In this document: positions 13,929 through 20,463 of the stretch, piece by piece
Layout of the letters: every line of letters starts with the position of its first letter
How positions within the stretch are numbered: position 1 is the first letter of the stretch
Origin: a virus
DNA: 20,463 nucleotides
IMG/VR virus record: IMGVR_UViG_3300008262_003509
Span: 1 to 20,463 of that record
Reading direction: 5' to 3' (one strand)
The notes under the pieces: generated by a model
Databases searched by the model: none
What the model saw: the letters and a program-made list of their open reading frames with translations, nothing else
Told to the model about the DNA's origin: nothing
Made by a program: the position numbers and the translations under genes

Positions 13929-14317
13929 CAACGCCTCATACTAGAAATATCTTTTGCTTCTTTATCTGAAAAAATAGGAACTGCGTTAGACTTATGCATA
14001 GTACCTATGCCCATAATCTTATCGCCGGTATATTGCATCGGCGCACGACTAGAAACCGCACCAAGGTGCCCGGAGTCTACACTTTTAATGTGTTTTGTGC
14101 TACGATTTTCTGGTACCTTGGGTATAACTAATTTACGAGAAGTAAACTTAGAAACTTTTTTGGATTTGTTATTGGTCACACCATGACTAGACAAAAGTTC
14201 TTGCCAACTCCTATCTAAGTCACGAGCTTTCTGAGCTTGCTCTGCATTACGAAATTTTTGCTTGCCCTTTTTCTTACCGGCAGTAGACAACCAAGGGCCA
14301 ACCAAATGCATAGTCAT
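13928..14317 (-). CDS. Conserved basic T4-like phage protein, unknown
   Basis: 129 aa, ATG start with GGAG at 7-nt spacing; a second ATG two codons later is also possible. The protein is very basic: LVGPWLSTAGKKKGKQKF at the N-terminus, a Lys/Ser-rich linker, then GDKIMGIGTMHKSN and PIFSDKEAKDISSMRR at the C-terminus. Both ends are blocks I recognise as conserved in T4-like aquatic phages. DNA binding or a virion-linked role is possible from charge, but no function is known to me. A consensus promoter lies directly upstream, so it probably leads an early unit with the sugar fusion and dsbA. Confidence 0.82.
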   Translation of the reverse strand: MTMHLVGPWLSTAGKKKGKQKFRNAEQAQKARDLDRSWQELLSSHGVTNNKSKKVSKFTSRKLVIPKVPENRSTKHIKSVDSGHLGAVSSRAPMQYTGDKIMGIGTMHKSNAVPIFSDKEAKDISSMRR

Positions 14318-14348
14318 AATATAACTCCGTCAATTTAGCTACAACTAT

Positions 14349-14377
14349 ATTATAACACCTTTATTAATATTTGTCAA
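14349..14377 (-). promoter_or_regulatory. Consensus sigma70 early promoter
   Basis: TTGACA (14377-14372), a 17-nt spacer ending TGT, then TATAAT (14354-14349) on the minus strand. It shares AGGTGTTATAATAT with the ligase promoter. The -35 lies inside the predicted -1-frame tail of the DUF6433-type gene. It would drive the genes from 14317 down to about 12439. Confidence 0.92.
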
Positions 14378-14525
14378 ATGCTTTGTATTTTCCATGATTA
14401 AAAACTCGTGGATCCATCTTTGGATCTATTGGAAAAGACCCCATATCTGACCATGTTTCCCTTGGTTCGGAATTTAATTGGTTCTCTTCTTTGAACCAGG
14501 TCAGGATGCGTCCAAAGAAGCTTTC
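14364..14525 (-). CDS. -1-frame extension of the DUF6433-type protein
   Basis: After slippage at 14525-14531 the reading frame continues from 14525 for 53 codons to TAA (14366-14364): ESFFGRILTWFKEENQ, then RETWSDMGSFPIDPKMDPRVF and a Lys/Tyr tail. This frame is open and reads like ordinary protein, but it has no ATG until residue 28 and no ribosome site, so it is best explained as the frameshifted end of the upstream gene. It would make a total of 208 aa instead of 162. An assembly indel is the main alternative. Confidence 0.68.
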   Translation of the reverse strand, partial: ESFFGRILTWFKEENQLNSEPRETWSDMGSFPIDPKMDPRVFNHGKYKAFDKY

Positions 14526-14531
14526 TTTTTT
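14486..14531 (-). promoter_or_regulatory. Programmed -1 frameshift signal
   Basis: In the reading frame of the 162-aa gene, codons 153-155 are CCA AAA AAG, giving the X-XXY-YYZ slippery heptamer A-AAA-AAG (14531-14525), the same as in E. coli dnaX. Four nt later a stem of 11 pairs (CTTCTTTGGAC with GTTCAAAGAAG, one G-U) encloses a 13-nt loop that contains the zero-frame TGA. Slippery site, short spacer and stem-loop together are the classic signal. Confidence 0.72.
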
Positions 14532-14989
14532 GGTTGTTTGATCTTAGCAGGCACCTTAACTTCAGCAGGCAAAAGATCCGGAAAGGCTTCTCGAACTAGA
14601 GCATCTTTTAAAGACTTATACTTTGTATCCAATTGTTTATCTTTAGCTAAGCAAACAAGTTCCGCTTCTGTCCAATGAATACCCTCTAACATTTGAACAA
14701 ATAACTGCTCTTTTCTCACTCTGGTTAGATTGATGTTTGGATCTAACCAAATATAGAAGCGTCTGAATTCTGCAAATAAATTAGTTTCAGAATATCCCGC
14801 TGGAACTGAAGTATCTTTTTTAAAGGGAGGTTCGCCTTCGGGCAAATAAACTTTTATCGCAGGATCAAAATTCATTCTAAGAATATTTCGAATTACGGGA
14901 TGATCATATGCTCGCAAGACTTTAATTTTAGATTCTTTAGTGGCTGCTTTTTCTACTTCGTCAAATACTTGTGGTATAGTAGTTCTCAT
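14501..14989 (-). CDS. DUF6433-like conserved phage protein, zero-frame product
   Basis: 162 aa, ATG start whose A is the last base of the rnh stop (TAATG), so coupled. MRTTIPQVFDEVEKA, YLPEGEPPFKK, GYSETNLFAEFRRFYIW and LEGIHWTEAELVCLAKDK are blocks I recall as the DUF6433 family of T4-like aquatic phages. Function is unknown. The C-terminus is Lys-rich (KVPAKIKQPKKKASLDAS) and overlaps the slippery heptamer at codons 153-155. A -1 slip would replace the last residues with a 53-aa tail. It lies between RNase H and the early promoter at 14349-14377, which suggests a role near replication. Confidence 0.85.
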   Translation of the reverse strand: MRTTIPQVFDEVEKAATKESKIKVLRAYDHPVIRNILRMNFDPAIKVYLPEGEPPFKKDTSVPAGYSETNLFAEFRRFYIWLDPNINLTRVRKEQLFVQMLEGIHWTEAELVCLAKDKQLDTKYKSLKDALVREAFPDLLPAEVKVPAKIKQPKKKASLDAS

Positions 14990-15870
14990 TAAAATTCCTC
15001 GATAAGTTCCATCATGTTCTTCATTCTATTTTGAACAAAGAAGTTAAGCAGCCTACTTTTATCTTTTTGTGGCTGATCTACATAACTATTTATGATAGCG
15101 GTTTTAACTTTTTCCGGTATGCTATCAAAATTAACTAGCTTTTTATTTCTTTGATAATTCTGTTTAAAGTCTACATCTTGAGGCATTAGTTCAGGATTCT
15201 TAAACCACTCATCTAACTTCTTTTGAGTGATTGGTTTTTGCCTCACACCATTTACGATGCTATCATCTGCAGATAGAACATTCGGAATGCCGTCGCCCTT
15301 ATCGCCTTTAATGATATGTTCAAATGCATATTTCTCAGGGCTAACGTCGGACTTCACAAATTTCTTTTGAATCGGTGAATATTGTTGCACGTTGTTCCAT
15401 TTTTGCAACTGAATAAAATCATGATCCCCGGATAGTACCAGAAAAGGTTTTGGTTCATCAAATAATCCACTAGTCAAATCATTTGTCTGAGACCACTCTG
15501 CTAATACTGCAATAATGTCATCTGCCTCGGCACCGTGGACGTTAATAACTTTATACGGGAAGTAATCATTGATCTCATCTCGTATCATACTAAGAGCTTC
15601 GAAAATGACCTTCCAATCAAAGCCAGAGTCCTCTCTTGCTTTTTTTCTACCTGCCTTGTAATACGAAAATTCTTCTCTGCGCCAATAGTTATAATTGTCG
15701 CAAGCAATAACTAGTTCGCCATATTTTTCTCCAAACTTTTGTTTATATCCCCGAATAGAATTAATAATCATATGGCGAAGCAAAGGAACTTCAATTTCAA
15801 TATCATTGCGACCACCTACTTCAGCCATTAGATTAGAAATAGCGGTCTGATTAAAATCAACGATCATCAT
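14989..15870 (-). CDS. rnh: RNase H / 5'-3' FEN nuclease (T4 rnh-like)
   Basis: 293 aa, first of two adjacent ATGs chosen; AAGGT lies about 10 nt upstream. It carries the acidic metal ligands of the FEN/T4 RNase H family: Asp5 (IVDFNQ), Asp58 (ACDNYNYWRREEFSYY), Glu115/Asp117/Asp118 (GAEADD), Asp149/Asp151 (SGDHD) and Asp190/Asp193 (KGDKGDGIPNV), the last in the helix-hairpin-helix-like region. Length is close to T4 RNase H (305 aa). It removes RNA primers and adjacent DNA in a 5'-3' direction from lagging-strand fragments, then ligase seals them; ligase is also in this window. Confidence 0.95.
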   Translation of the reverse strand: MMIVDFNQTAISNLMAEVGGRNDIEIEVPLLRHMIINSIRGYKQKFGEKYGELVIACDNYNYWRREEFSYYKAGRKKAREDSGFDWKVIFEALSMIRDEINDYFPYKVINVHGAEADDIIAVLAEWSQTNDLTSGLFDEPKPFLVLSGDHDFIQLQKWNNVQQYSPIQKKFVKSDVSPEKYAFEHIIKGDKGDGIPNVLSADDSIVNGVRQKPITQKKLDEWFKNPELMPQDVDFKQNYQRNKKLVNFDSIPEKVKTAIINSYVDQPQKDKSRLLNFFVQNRMKNMMELIEEF

Positions 15871-15883
15871 AATGAAAAATACC

Positions 15884-16828
15884 TTATAAAATAACTACAT
15901 TAACATTAGAACCTAATGGGGTAACATTAGCATCGGAAATAGTAATCCTATTTCCTAAACTATCGTAATATCCTTCACTTTCACTTAGTGCAGCAGTATA
16001 TGGAGTTAGTTTAGCTTTCACATCAGGCTTCAATGTCAAATCAAATACTTGATTTCCGCAGCCAGAAAGTAGATTGTAAACAATCTGAGTAATTTGAGAT
16101 GTTACAGCACTTCGTATTGCAGCCTTATTAATTAAGTTATTAAAATTAGTGTTAAACCCATTTACCGTAGCTTGAAATGTAGCTAAAGCTTGCTGATAAT
16201 CAGAATACCCTGTCGCACTACTAATAGCTTCCTTAATTGCAGCAATAGCATCACCCTGTTTTAATGATGATATCAAATTTTGTAAATCCACATCTGGCAC
16301 ATCTCGATTAGGAACGCATCCGCTGCCTAATAGATCTTGTAAAGAACATCCTCCTGCTGCCGCAGATCCCGATAATTGACCAATACCCGATAGACTATCT
16401 GTATTAGTTCTATAAGTTGTCAAAGATGCAATAAAAGCTTCCAATGCGGATTTTTCTGCGAGCAAATCTGCATTGCCAGAATTACCGGGTAAAGCTAACT
16501 GAGAATTAACATAATCTAATCTTGTTTGAGCCGTACTCTTAGTACCATCCAAGACAGTACCAATTGGATTCTGATAAAATTGTGTACCAATTCTTTCAAT
16601 GGTATCATTAAAGTTGCCTGCAGCTTGTTGCGCAGTATTAATTACAGTTGTTACTTGTTCAATTAGTTCTTTTACCTGGGTTAATCCTGCAGGTATCAAA
16701 CCATTTCTCGGTGCTACGGTTGGTACACCATTTGTTAGTTGCGAATAAATTTGTTGTAAAGGATTGCCACCAATCTGAGACAAAATGATTTTAATTAAAT
16801 GACAATATGTTAATCGTATAAAGGACAT
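15884..16828 (-). CDS. Putative virion/structural protein, unknown
   Basis: 314 aa, ATG start with GAGG 5-6 nt upstream. It starts 2 nt past the previous stop. The N-terminus is hydrophobic (SFIRLTYCHLIKII) but lacks a clear signal cleavage site. The rest is rich in Ala, Ser, Thr, Asn and Gln with long amphipathic stretches (VKELIEQVTTVINTAQQAAG). There are four or five Cys, including GGCSLQDLLGSGC, and the end is EGYYDSLGNRITI. The composition resembles phage structural or tail-associated proteins, but I recognise no family. A GATAAATA late-promoter-like box lies about 35 nt upstream. Confidence 0.7.
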   Translation of the reverse strand: MSFIRLTYCHLIKIILSQIGGNPLQQIYSQLTNGVPTVAPRNGLIPAGLTQVKELIEQVTTVINTAQQAAGNFNDTIERIGTQFYQNPIGTVLDGTKSTAQTRLDYVNSQLALPGNSGNADLLAEKSALEAFIASLTTYRTNTDSLSGIGQLSGSAAAGGCSLQDLLGSGCVPNRDVPDVDLQNLISSLKQGDAIAAIKEAISSATGYSDYQQALATFQATVNGFNTNFNNLINKAAIRSAVTSQITQIVYNLLSGCGNQVFDLTLKPDVKAKLTPYTAALSESEGYYDSLGNRITISDANVTPLGSNVNVVIL

Positions 16829-16830
16829 AG

Positions 16831-17952
16831 TTACCTCACTATTTTTAAAATTACGGTATCTATATTTATCCTACCATTAACACCTTGTTCTTTAGATTTA
16901 ATATCATCCATAAAAGTTCTTAACTTTACTTTACCCGAAGACATCAAACTCTTAATTTGTTCATCGGGTTTACGCAAAGTCTTTTGCTTAGATTTCTCGG
17001 GCATCCAGTTCTGCAAAGTAGTTCCTTTAACAGTCATACCTTTTGTGGATTCTGAAGTATATACTGCAAGCTTACGAGTCTTTGTATTAAAAACCCAAAC
17101 CTGTTGTGCCCCTACAACATCAATTGGGCGCTCAGATTCGATCCCGAGTTCTTCATCCTTTGTTTTGTATTTTATACTTTTAACTTGTTGTGCTGCAGGC
17201 TTTTCTCGAACAGCTCTCGGTTTACGATTAGCCTTTTTAAACTGACCATATAAATCGCAGTCCTCAATGAACTGCTCAAAGAGTTTAACTAATGCCTTAA
17301 GCTTTCGCTTATTAAAATTAGAATACCCTTCTATAAGTTGTGAGTCGTTACCTTCGATAACTTCATTATATTCTTCTAACTTCTTTTCAGCCCATTCTTT
17401 TACGTCTTGAACATATGGTGCGGGGATTTGCCTTGATTTGAAATCGTTATAAAGTGAAAATTCTTTATCTAACTTTATAAAGTCATCAATGGCACCTTCT
17501 AATTCGCCAATGTATTCTTTGGTTTTCTGTTTAATTGCTTCTTGAATATTGACAATAACCTTTTTTTCTTTCTCCACCACATCTTCTACCGCATCCTGCA
17601 CTAATGATGTATTAATTAAAATGTCAATATGCTGTTCTAAGCGTAAACGATGCTCTTCAGATATCAGTGCTCCTCGAGTACAAAGACGAGCAAGCCAACC
17701 AATAGTTGTAATGATTTTATTTTCGTTAACTTTCTGAAAAGTCTTATAATCTTTATTACGATTCTTTTTTACATATTCAAGAATGTACTTGTAGGCATCA
17801 GTTCTAGATTTTTCTGCACTATACCAATTGAAGACTGTTAAAATTTGGCCATTATACGATTCGTTCGTAGGATCAAGTTTTGAACCTGTAGGCTCAATAC
17901 CTGTTAGCATGGATGCCGCAGCTTTTGCAGCAATTGCATTTTGTTTTGCCAT
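16831..17952 (-). CDS. Large charged conserved phage protein, unknown
   Basis: 373 aa, ATG start with AGGAG about 6 nt upstream, immediately after the WYL_2-type gene. It begins with an Ala-rich helix (MAKQNAIAAKAAASML), then a Lys/Glu-rich helical body with coiled-coil-like heptads (about 130-230). A central basic linker (FKKANRKPRAVREKP) precedes a C-terminal beta-rich part with VWVFNTKTRKLAVY and MTVKGTTLQNW. The layout is like a conserved T4-like aquatic-phage protein whose function I do not know. No enzyme motif is visible. It sits in an early-promoter-led unit. Confidence 0.78.
   Translation of the reverse strand: MAKQNAIAAKAAASMLTGIEPTGSKLDPTNESYNGQILTVFNWYSAEKSRTDAYKYILEYVKKNRNKDYKTFQKVNENKIITTIGWLARLCTRGALISEEHRLRLEQHIDILINTSLVQDAVEDVVEKEKKVIVNIQEAIKQKTKEYIGELEGAIDDFIKLDKEFSLYNDFKSRQIPAPYVQDVKEWAEKKLEEYNEVIEGNDSQLIEGYSNFNKRKLKALVKLFEQFIEDCDLYGQFKKANRKPRAVREKPAAQQVKSIKYKTKDEELGIESERPIDVVGAQQVWVFNTKTRKLAVYTSESTKGMTVKGTTLQNWMPEKSKQKTLRKPDEQIKSLMSSGKVKLRTFMDDIKSKEQGVNGRINIDTVILKIVR
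16863..16870 (-). promoter_or_regulatory. Possible late promoter variant GATAAATA
   Basis: GATAAATA on the minus strand differs from TATAAATA only at its first base. It lies in the 3' end of the 373-aa gene, about 35 nt before the putative structural gene, so late expression of that gene is plausible. Being one mismatch from consensus in AT-rich coding sequence, it could be chance. Confidence 0.3.
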
Positions 17953-17953
17953 C

Positions 17954-18274
17954 TTACTCTCCTAGAGTAAATTTAATTTGTGTAATAGAATCGTAACGAC
18001 AAGAACGCCAGCCCTCAGATTCAATATCCCAAAAAGAAACTGTATCTTTGGATCTGGATTTGACAGGGGCATCTTCCCCAAAATCTTTTTGTACGTTTGG
18101 AATATAGTTATCCATAAGAGTACACTTCATTTCTCTTATAGTACCATCTTTTTTGGTAAAAGTCAAATGGACAAGGCTTGTTTCAAGCAAGCCCTGTAAC
18201 CATTTTTTGAATGTTTCTTTTTCGGATTCGGAAAAGTTATTGTACTGACTATGTTGAAATTCCGTATTCATCAT
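17954..18274 (-). CDS. WYL_2 (SH3-like, former DUF2693) protein
   Basis: 106 aa from the ATG at 18274; a TTG codon directly upstream is not preferred because AAAGG lies 6-7 nt before the ATG. It overlaps the glycosyltransferase-like gene by 26 nt. FKKWLQGLLETSLVHLTFTKKDGTIREMKCTL followed by VSFWDIESEGWRSCRYDSI is the pattern of the Sm/SH3-like WYL_2 family found in T4-like phages. WYL-type folds often bind ligands or nucleic acid, but the phage family's function is unknown. It is the first gene downstream of a consensus early promoter. Confidence 0.85.
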   Translation of the reverse strand: MMNTEFQHSQYNNFSESEKETFKKWLQGLLETSLVHLTFTKKDGTIREMKCTLMDNYIPNVQKDFGEDAPVKSRSKDTVSFWDIESEGWRSCRYDSITQIKFTLGE

Positions 18275-19346
18275 CAATCGCCTTTAGAATGGTTTCTACT
18301 CTGTTATCTACATGATGATTATAACAGATTAGGCGATGTCTGTCAAGCACTCCTTGTTCGCCACGGGAATCAAACAACTTATTGGCTTTATTTGTAATTT
18401 CCCAGGGAGATTGAATATCCTCGTAGTCATAAAATACTATATGATCCCAAAGATCAACAACGTCTTTATGATATTTGAGTGATCTTGGAACAATAGGTAT
18501 GCCGCCGGTAATTAATGCGTCATATATTCGAATTGGGGCATCATTCAAAACAGGTACGATCCAATGAGACTTATGAGAACACCATTCTGTAAATCTATCT
18601 AGCATTTCTCTACCATGATAAGAGCCATCTACTAATTTAACACTTGGCAATGTCCTGTGTAAAATTTTTAGATTCTTCATGCGTAATAGAAATTGAGGAT
18701 ATTCAATATGAGTACCCAAAGGATCATTACTTCTTTCTGTTTTTGTAATGACATCCTTGTTTTCTTCTAAAAATTCTTTTGGCCATTGAATAACACCTGA
18801 AGAAACAGGTCCTGCCATGATATTATTATATCTGGACAATGGTTCTAAATTATCTGAATGTGTAGGTACATAAAGATCAGCTATTGAGGCGAGCATACCT
18901 GAGAGAGCGAACCAATGATGGTTGTCAAAGTCCCAAACTACAAAAACACTTGTAGGCGAATTTAGATATAAGTTAATAAATTTATCTAAATTATTGTCAA
19001 CCATAACATTATTGTTACTCACAATAACTACAGAGTTCTCAAATGCCTGTGGCGCAGTTTGCATATTAAAAAACTCTATTTCAGAATTTTTAGGCTTGTG
19101 CCTTACTGCATGAAAAATATGATCAGTTAAGTAAATCTTGCCTGAATAGTTTTGTTTTAAAGAATCTTTTAGATGCCGATTTTTTTTATTCTTTTGTAAA
19201 ACTAAATTATACAGATGTTCATTTTGAGATATTCCGCTAGTTGCTGCTATACTTTGAGCAATTTGATTTGCAGAACCACTTGCTCTATTAATTAAATCTA
19301 TGAAAGTAGGTTCACTAGGAGGGGGCATATTATAAACGATTGGCAT
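18249..19346 (-). CDS. Glycosyltransferase-like conserved phage protein
   Basis: 365 aa, ATG start with GAGG 7 nt upstream; its ATG shares a base with the upstream TAA (TAATG). The N-terminal 60 residues are polar with ASGSANQIAQSIAATSGI. Residues 90-230 alternate strands and helices. HWIVPVLNDAPIRIYDALITGGIPIVPRSL resembles the C-terminal donor-binding element of GT-B or exostosin-like glycosyltransferases (R-x-x-E/D-A-L-x-x-G-x-x-P). No firm catalytic motif beyond that is visible. With a PMM-like enzyme upstream and a sugar-activation fusion downstream, transfer of a phage-made sugar is an attractive but unproven role. Confidence 0.62.
   Translation of the reverse strand: MPIVYNMPPPSEPTFIDLINRASGSANQIAQSIAATSGISQNEHLYNLVLQKNKKNRHLKDSLKQNYSGKIYLTDHIFHAVRHKPKNSEIEFFNMQTAPQAFENSVVIVSNNNVMVDNNLDKFINLYLNSPTSVFVVWDFDNHHWFALSGMLASIADLYVPTHSDNLEPLSRYNNIMAGPVSSGVIQWPKEFLEENKDVITKTERSNDPLGTHIEYPQFLLRMKNLKILHRTLPSVKLVDGSYHGREMLDRFTEWCSHKSHWIVPVLNDAPIRIYDALITGGIPIVPRSLKYHKDVVDLWDHIVFYDYEDIQSPWEITNKANKLFDSRGEQGVLDRHRLICYNHHVDNRVETILKAIDDEYGIST
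18318..18346 (-). promoter_or_regulatory. Consensus sigma70 early promoter
   Basis: TTGACA (18346-18341), a 17-nt spacer ending TGT and TATAAT (18323-18318) on the minus strand, inside the 3' end of the glycosyltransferase-like gene. Transcription would start near 18311, giving a leader of about 37 nt before the WYL_2-type start at 18274. The spacer differs from those of the other two promoters, so this is independent conservation of the core. Confidence 0.9.
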
Positions 19347-19516
19347 TAACGACCTCTTCCGGATTTTTTAAGAATGGCTTTGTTAATGGTGTTGACATTT
19401 TTAGGTCTTGCAGTTTGTAACATCTGTTGTAGATTGTTTACTGACAAGGATTGCAACTTAGGTTTACCAGTTTTAGTTTTATTTGGATCACGTGTAGAAC
19501 TTTTCTTTGTAGACAT
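19346..19516 (-). CDS. 56-aa basic protein, unknown
   Basis: ATG at 19516 with GGGAG 6 nt upstream; TAA at 19348-19346 overlaps the next start by 1 nt (TAATG). The product is strongly basic: MSTKKSSTRDPNKTKTGKPK at the N-terminus and KAILKKSGRGR at the C-terminus, with a helical LQQMLQTARPK in the middle. The charge suggests nucleic-acid binding. The tight coupling on both sides supports it being real. No family is recognised. Confidence 0.75.
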   Translation of the reverse strand: MSTKKSSTRDPNKTKTGKPKLQSLSVNNLQQMLQTARPKNVNTINKAILKKSGRGR

Positions 19517-19527
19517 AATATCTCCCT

Positions 19528-20244
19528 TTAATTAATATAACCCATCTCCTCAAAAAACTTTAATCGAGACCAGGTATCTTTCCAATCTTTAACATGATAT
19601 ATTTTTCCTCGTTTTTCGTCAAGTATTCTTTTACCCAAAGGCCAATCATTGCCAACTGGATCCATCCTATCACCGAAGAAATGCACTTCTTGCGTATGAA
19701 TAAACTCTAGGATTTGAGATTTATCCCTACCTCTTTCGAAAATATCTATACCTGTCTCACCTCCGACAACAGCATGAATATCTTTCCAATAATTGTTTAT
19801 GTATTCACATAATTTTTGTCGTTCTTTTGTTTTTAGATCCCATTCATAATAATGTTTTCTTTGAACACCAACAGCATCTCTGCCAACCACGGAAAAATTT
19901 AACATCCCTATACGTTGTTCGAGATGATTGCCATATCTAAATCTATATTTTGAATTTGATAAAACTTCGAAAAGATATCCTCGAAGATCCTCAGGAGCAG
20001 TCCAAACAGAATTTTTTATTAGAGTAGTTCCTTGGTAAATTGCATTACCGGAACAATTAAAAGAATAATCAACAGCCTTTAAAATGTCTTGACCAAGCTG
20101 TTCGACTGTTTTTCCTAGATCAGACCCGGTGACAAGCGCCACCGGGTGTTTTGATATAAATTTTTTGAAGTATTTCTCGAAGTCAGAATCTATTTTTCCT
20201 CTGCTTGGTGTCAGAGTGCCATCCACGTCAAATATAAAATACAT
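19528..20244 (-). CDS. Phosphomannomutase-like HAD protein
   Basis: 238 aa, ATG start with AGG about 7 nt upstream. Eukaryotic-type PMM hallmarks of the HAD superfamily appear in order: DVDGTLTPSR (Asp6 nucleophile, Asp8), ALVTGSDLGKT, FNCSGNAIY, QRIGMLNFSVVGR (phosphosugar loop), GGETGIDIF and FFGDRMDPVGNDW (Mg site). The length fits the family (about 245 aa). PMM interconverts mannose-6-P and mannose-1-P. The neighbouring glycosyltransferase-like gene and the mannose isomerase fusion at 13155-13928 would fit a phage mannose-activation route. Phosphatase activity on another sugar phosphate is an alternative. Confidence 0.88.
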   Translation of the reverse strand: MYFIFDVDGTLTPSRGKIDSDFEKYFKKFISKHPVALVTGSDLGKTVEQLGQDILKAVDYSFNCSGNAIYQGTTLIKNSVWTAPEDLRGYLFEVLSNSKYRFRYGNHLEQRIGMLNFSVVGRDAVGVQRKHYYEWDLKTKERQKLCEYINNYWKDIHAVVGGETGIDIFERGRDKSQILEFIHTQEVHFFGDRMDPVGNDWPLGKRILDEKRGKIYHVKDWKDTWSRLKFFEEMGYIN

Positions 20245-20256
20245 ATAATACCTAAA

Positions 20257-20460
20257 TTATTTTTTAGGCTTTTTCGGTGCCTTCGCTGGTGCAGGTTTCT
20301 TAGCTGGCTCAGGTTTCTTAGCTGCCATTTTCTTCTCCTTCTTTGGTTTTGCGGGTGGCTCTTCTGCGATAACTTCGGCCACGGGCTCATGTACTGGGCT
20401 CGGTGGAGGAGGCTCTACAGGAGCAGCTTCTGGTTTGATTTCTTCAGTTAAAATCGGCAT
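20257..20460 (-). CDS. Lys/Pro/Ala-rich low-complexity protein, possibly partial
   Basis: 67 aa from an ATG 3 nt from the window edge; the frame may continue upstream, so this could be the tail of a longer protein. The N-terminal part is Glu/Pro/Ala-rich (PVEPPPPSPVHEPVAEV). The C-terminal part is a histone-H1-like run of KKP(E/A)PA units with an 18-nt DNA period. An internal ATG at 20328 has a strong AAGGAG 5-8 nt upstream, so a short basic form may be translated separately. Nucleic-acid binding is inferred from composition only. Confidence 0.55.
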   Translation of the reverse strand: MPILTEEIKPEAAPVEPPPPSPVHEPVAEVIAEEPPAKPKKEKKMAAKKPEPAKKPAPAKAPKKPKK

Positions 20461-20463
20461 CGG

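Noticed and set aside
13642-13944. Plus-strand open frame opposite the nucleotidyltransferase
   Set aside because: Antisense shadow of a clear enzyme domain; the composition does not look like protein.
1-20463. tRNA genes, CRISPR arrays, insertion sequences, attachment sites
   Set aside because: Reading both strands showed no cloverleaf with a convincing anticodon arm, no spaced palindromic repeat array, no transposase and no integrase. A tRNA search tool would be needed to exclude degenerate cases.

Overview
The window is a gene-dense, AT-rich stretch of a T4-like (Tevenvirinae/cyanophage-type) myovirus genome. Every supported gene reads on the minus strand. Genes abut or overlap by 1 to 14 nt. 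T4-type markers include an RNase H/FEN nuclease, a DsbA-like DNA-binding protein, an ATP-dependent DNA ligase, PhoH, WYL_2 and DUF6433-type proteins, a canonical late promoter (TATAAATA) and fibre-like virion proteins. The PstS protein, E. coli-like sigma70 promoters and PhoB-box-like repeats point to a proteobacterial host, probably aquatic. The host is an inference.

In the direction of transcription (high to low coordinates): 20460-18249 carries a Lys/Pro/Ala-rich protein, a phosphomannomutase-like HAD enzyme, a small basic protein and a glycosyltransferase-like protein. 18274-15884 holds a WYL_2-type protein and two larger conserved phage proteins. 15870-11069 is a replication/recombination block: RNase H, a DUF6433-type protein with a likely programmed -1 frameshift, a nucleotidyltransferase-mannose isomerase fusion, DsbA, small proteins and DNA ligase. 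11072-8814 holds a HAD nucleotidase-like protein and small conserved phage proteins, one preceded by a hairpin that buries its start codon beside a late-promoter-like box.

8804-5568 is a four-gene sugar cassette: sugar cupin, C-methyltransferase, Gfo/Idh-like protein and ArnA-like UDP-glucuronate decarboxylase. 5481-3268 is a phosphate-stress block: pstS behind 11-nt-period PhoB-box-like repeats, an FmdB zinc ribbon and phoH closed by a terminator. A late promoter then opens the last unit, 3208-1: a MazG-like pyrophosphohydrolase, a kelch-like propeller fibre protein, three small unknowns and a second fibre protein with the same N-terminal anchor, cut by the window edge.

Together the genes suggest a phage that replicates with its own enzymes, relieves host phosphate limitation and remodels or supplies nucleotide sugars, possibly for surface glycans. 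Regulation is unusually legible: three TTGACA-N14-TGT-TATAAT promoters, one clear late promoter, a terminator, a start-sequestering hairpin and a slippery-site/stem-loop frameshift signal.
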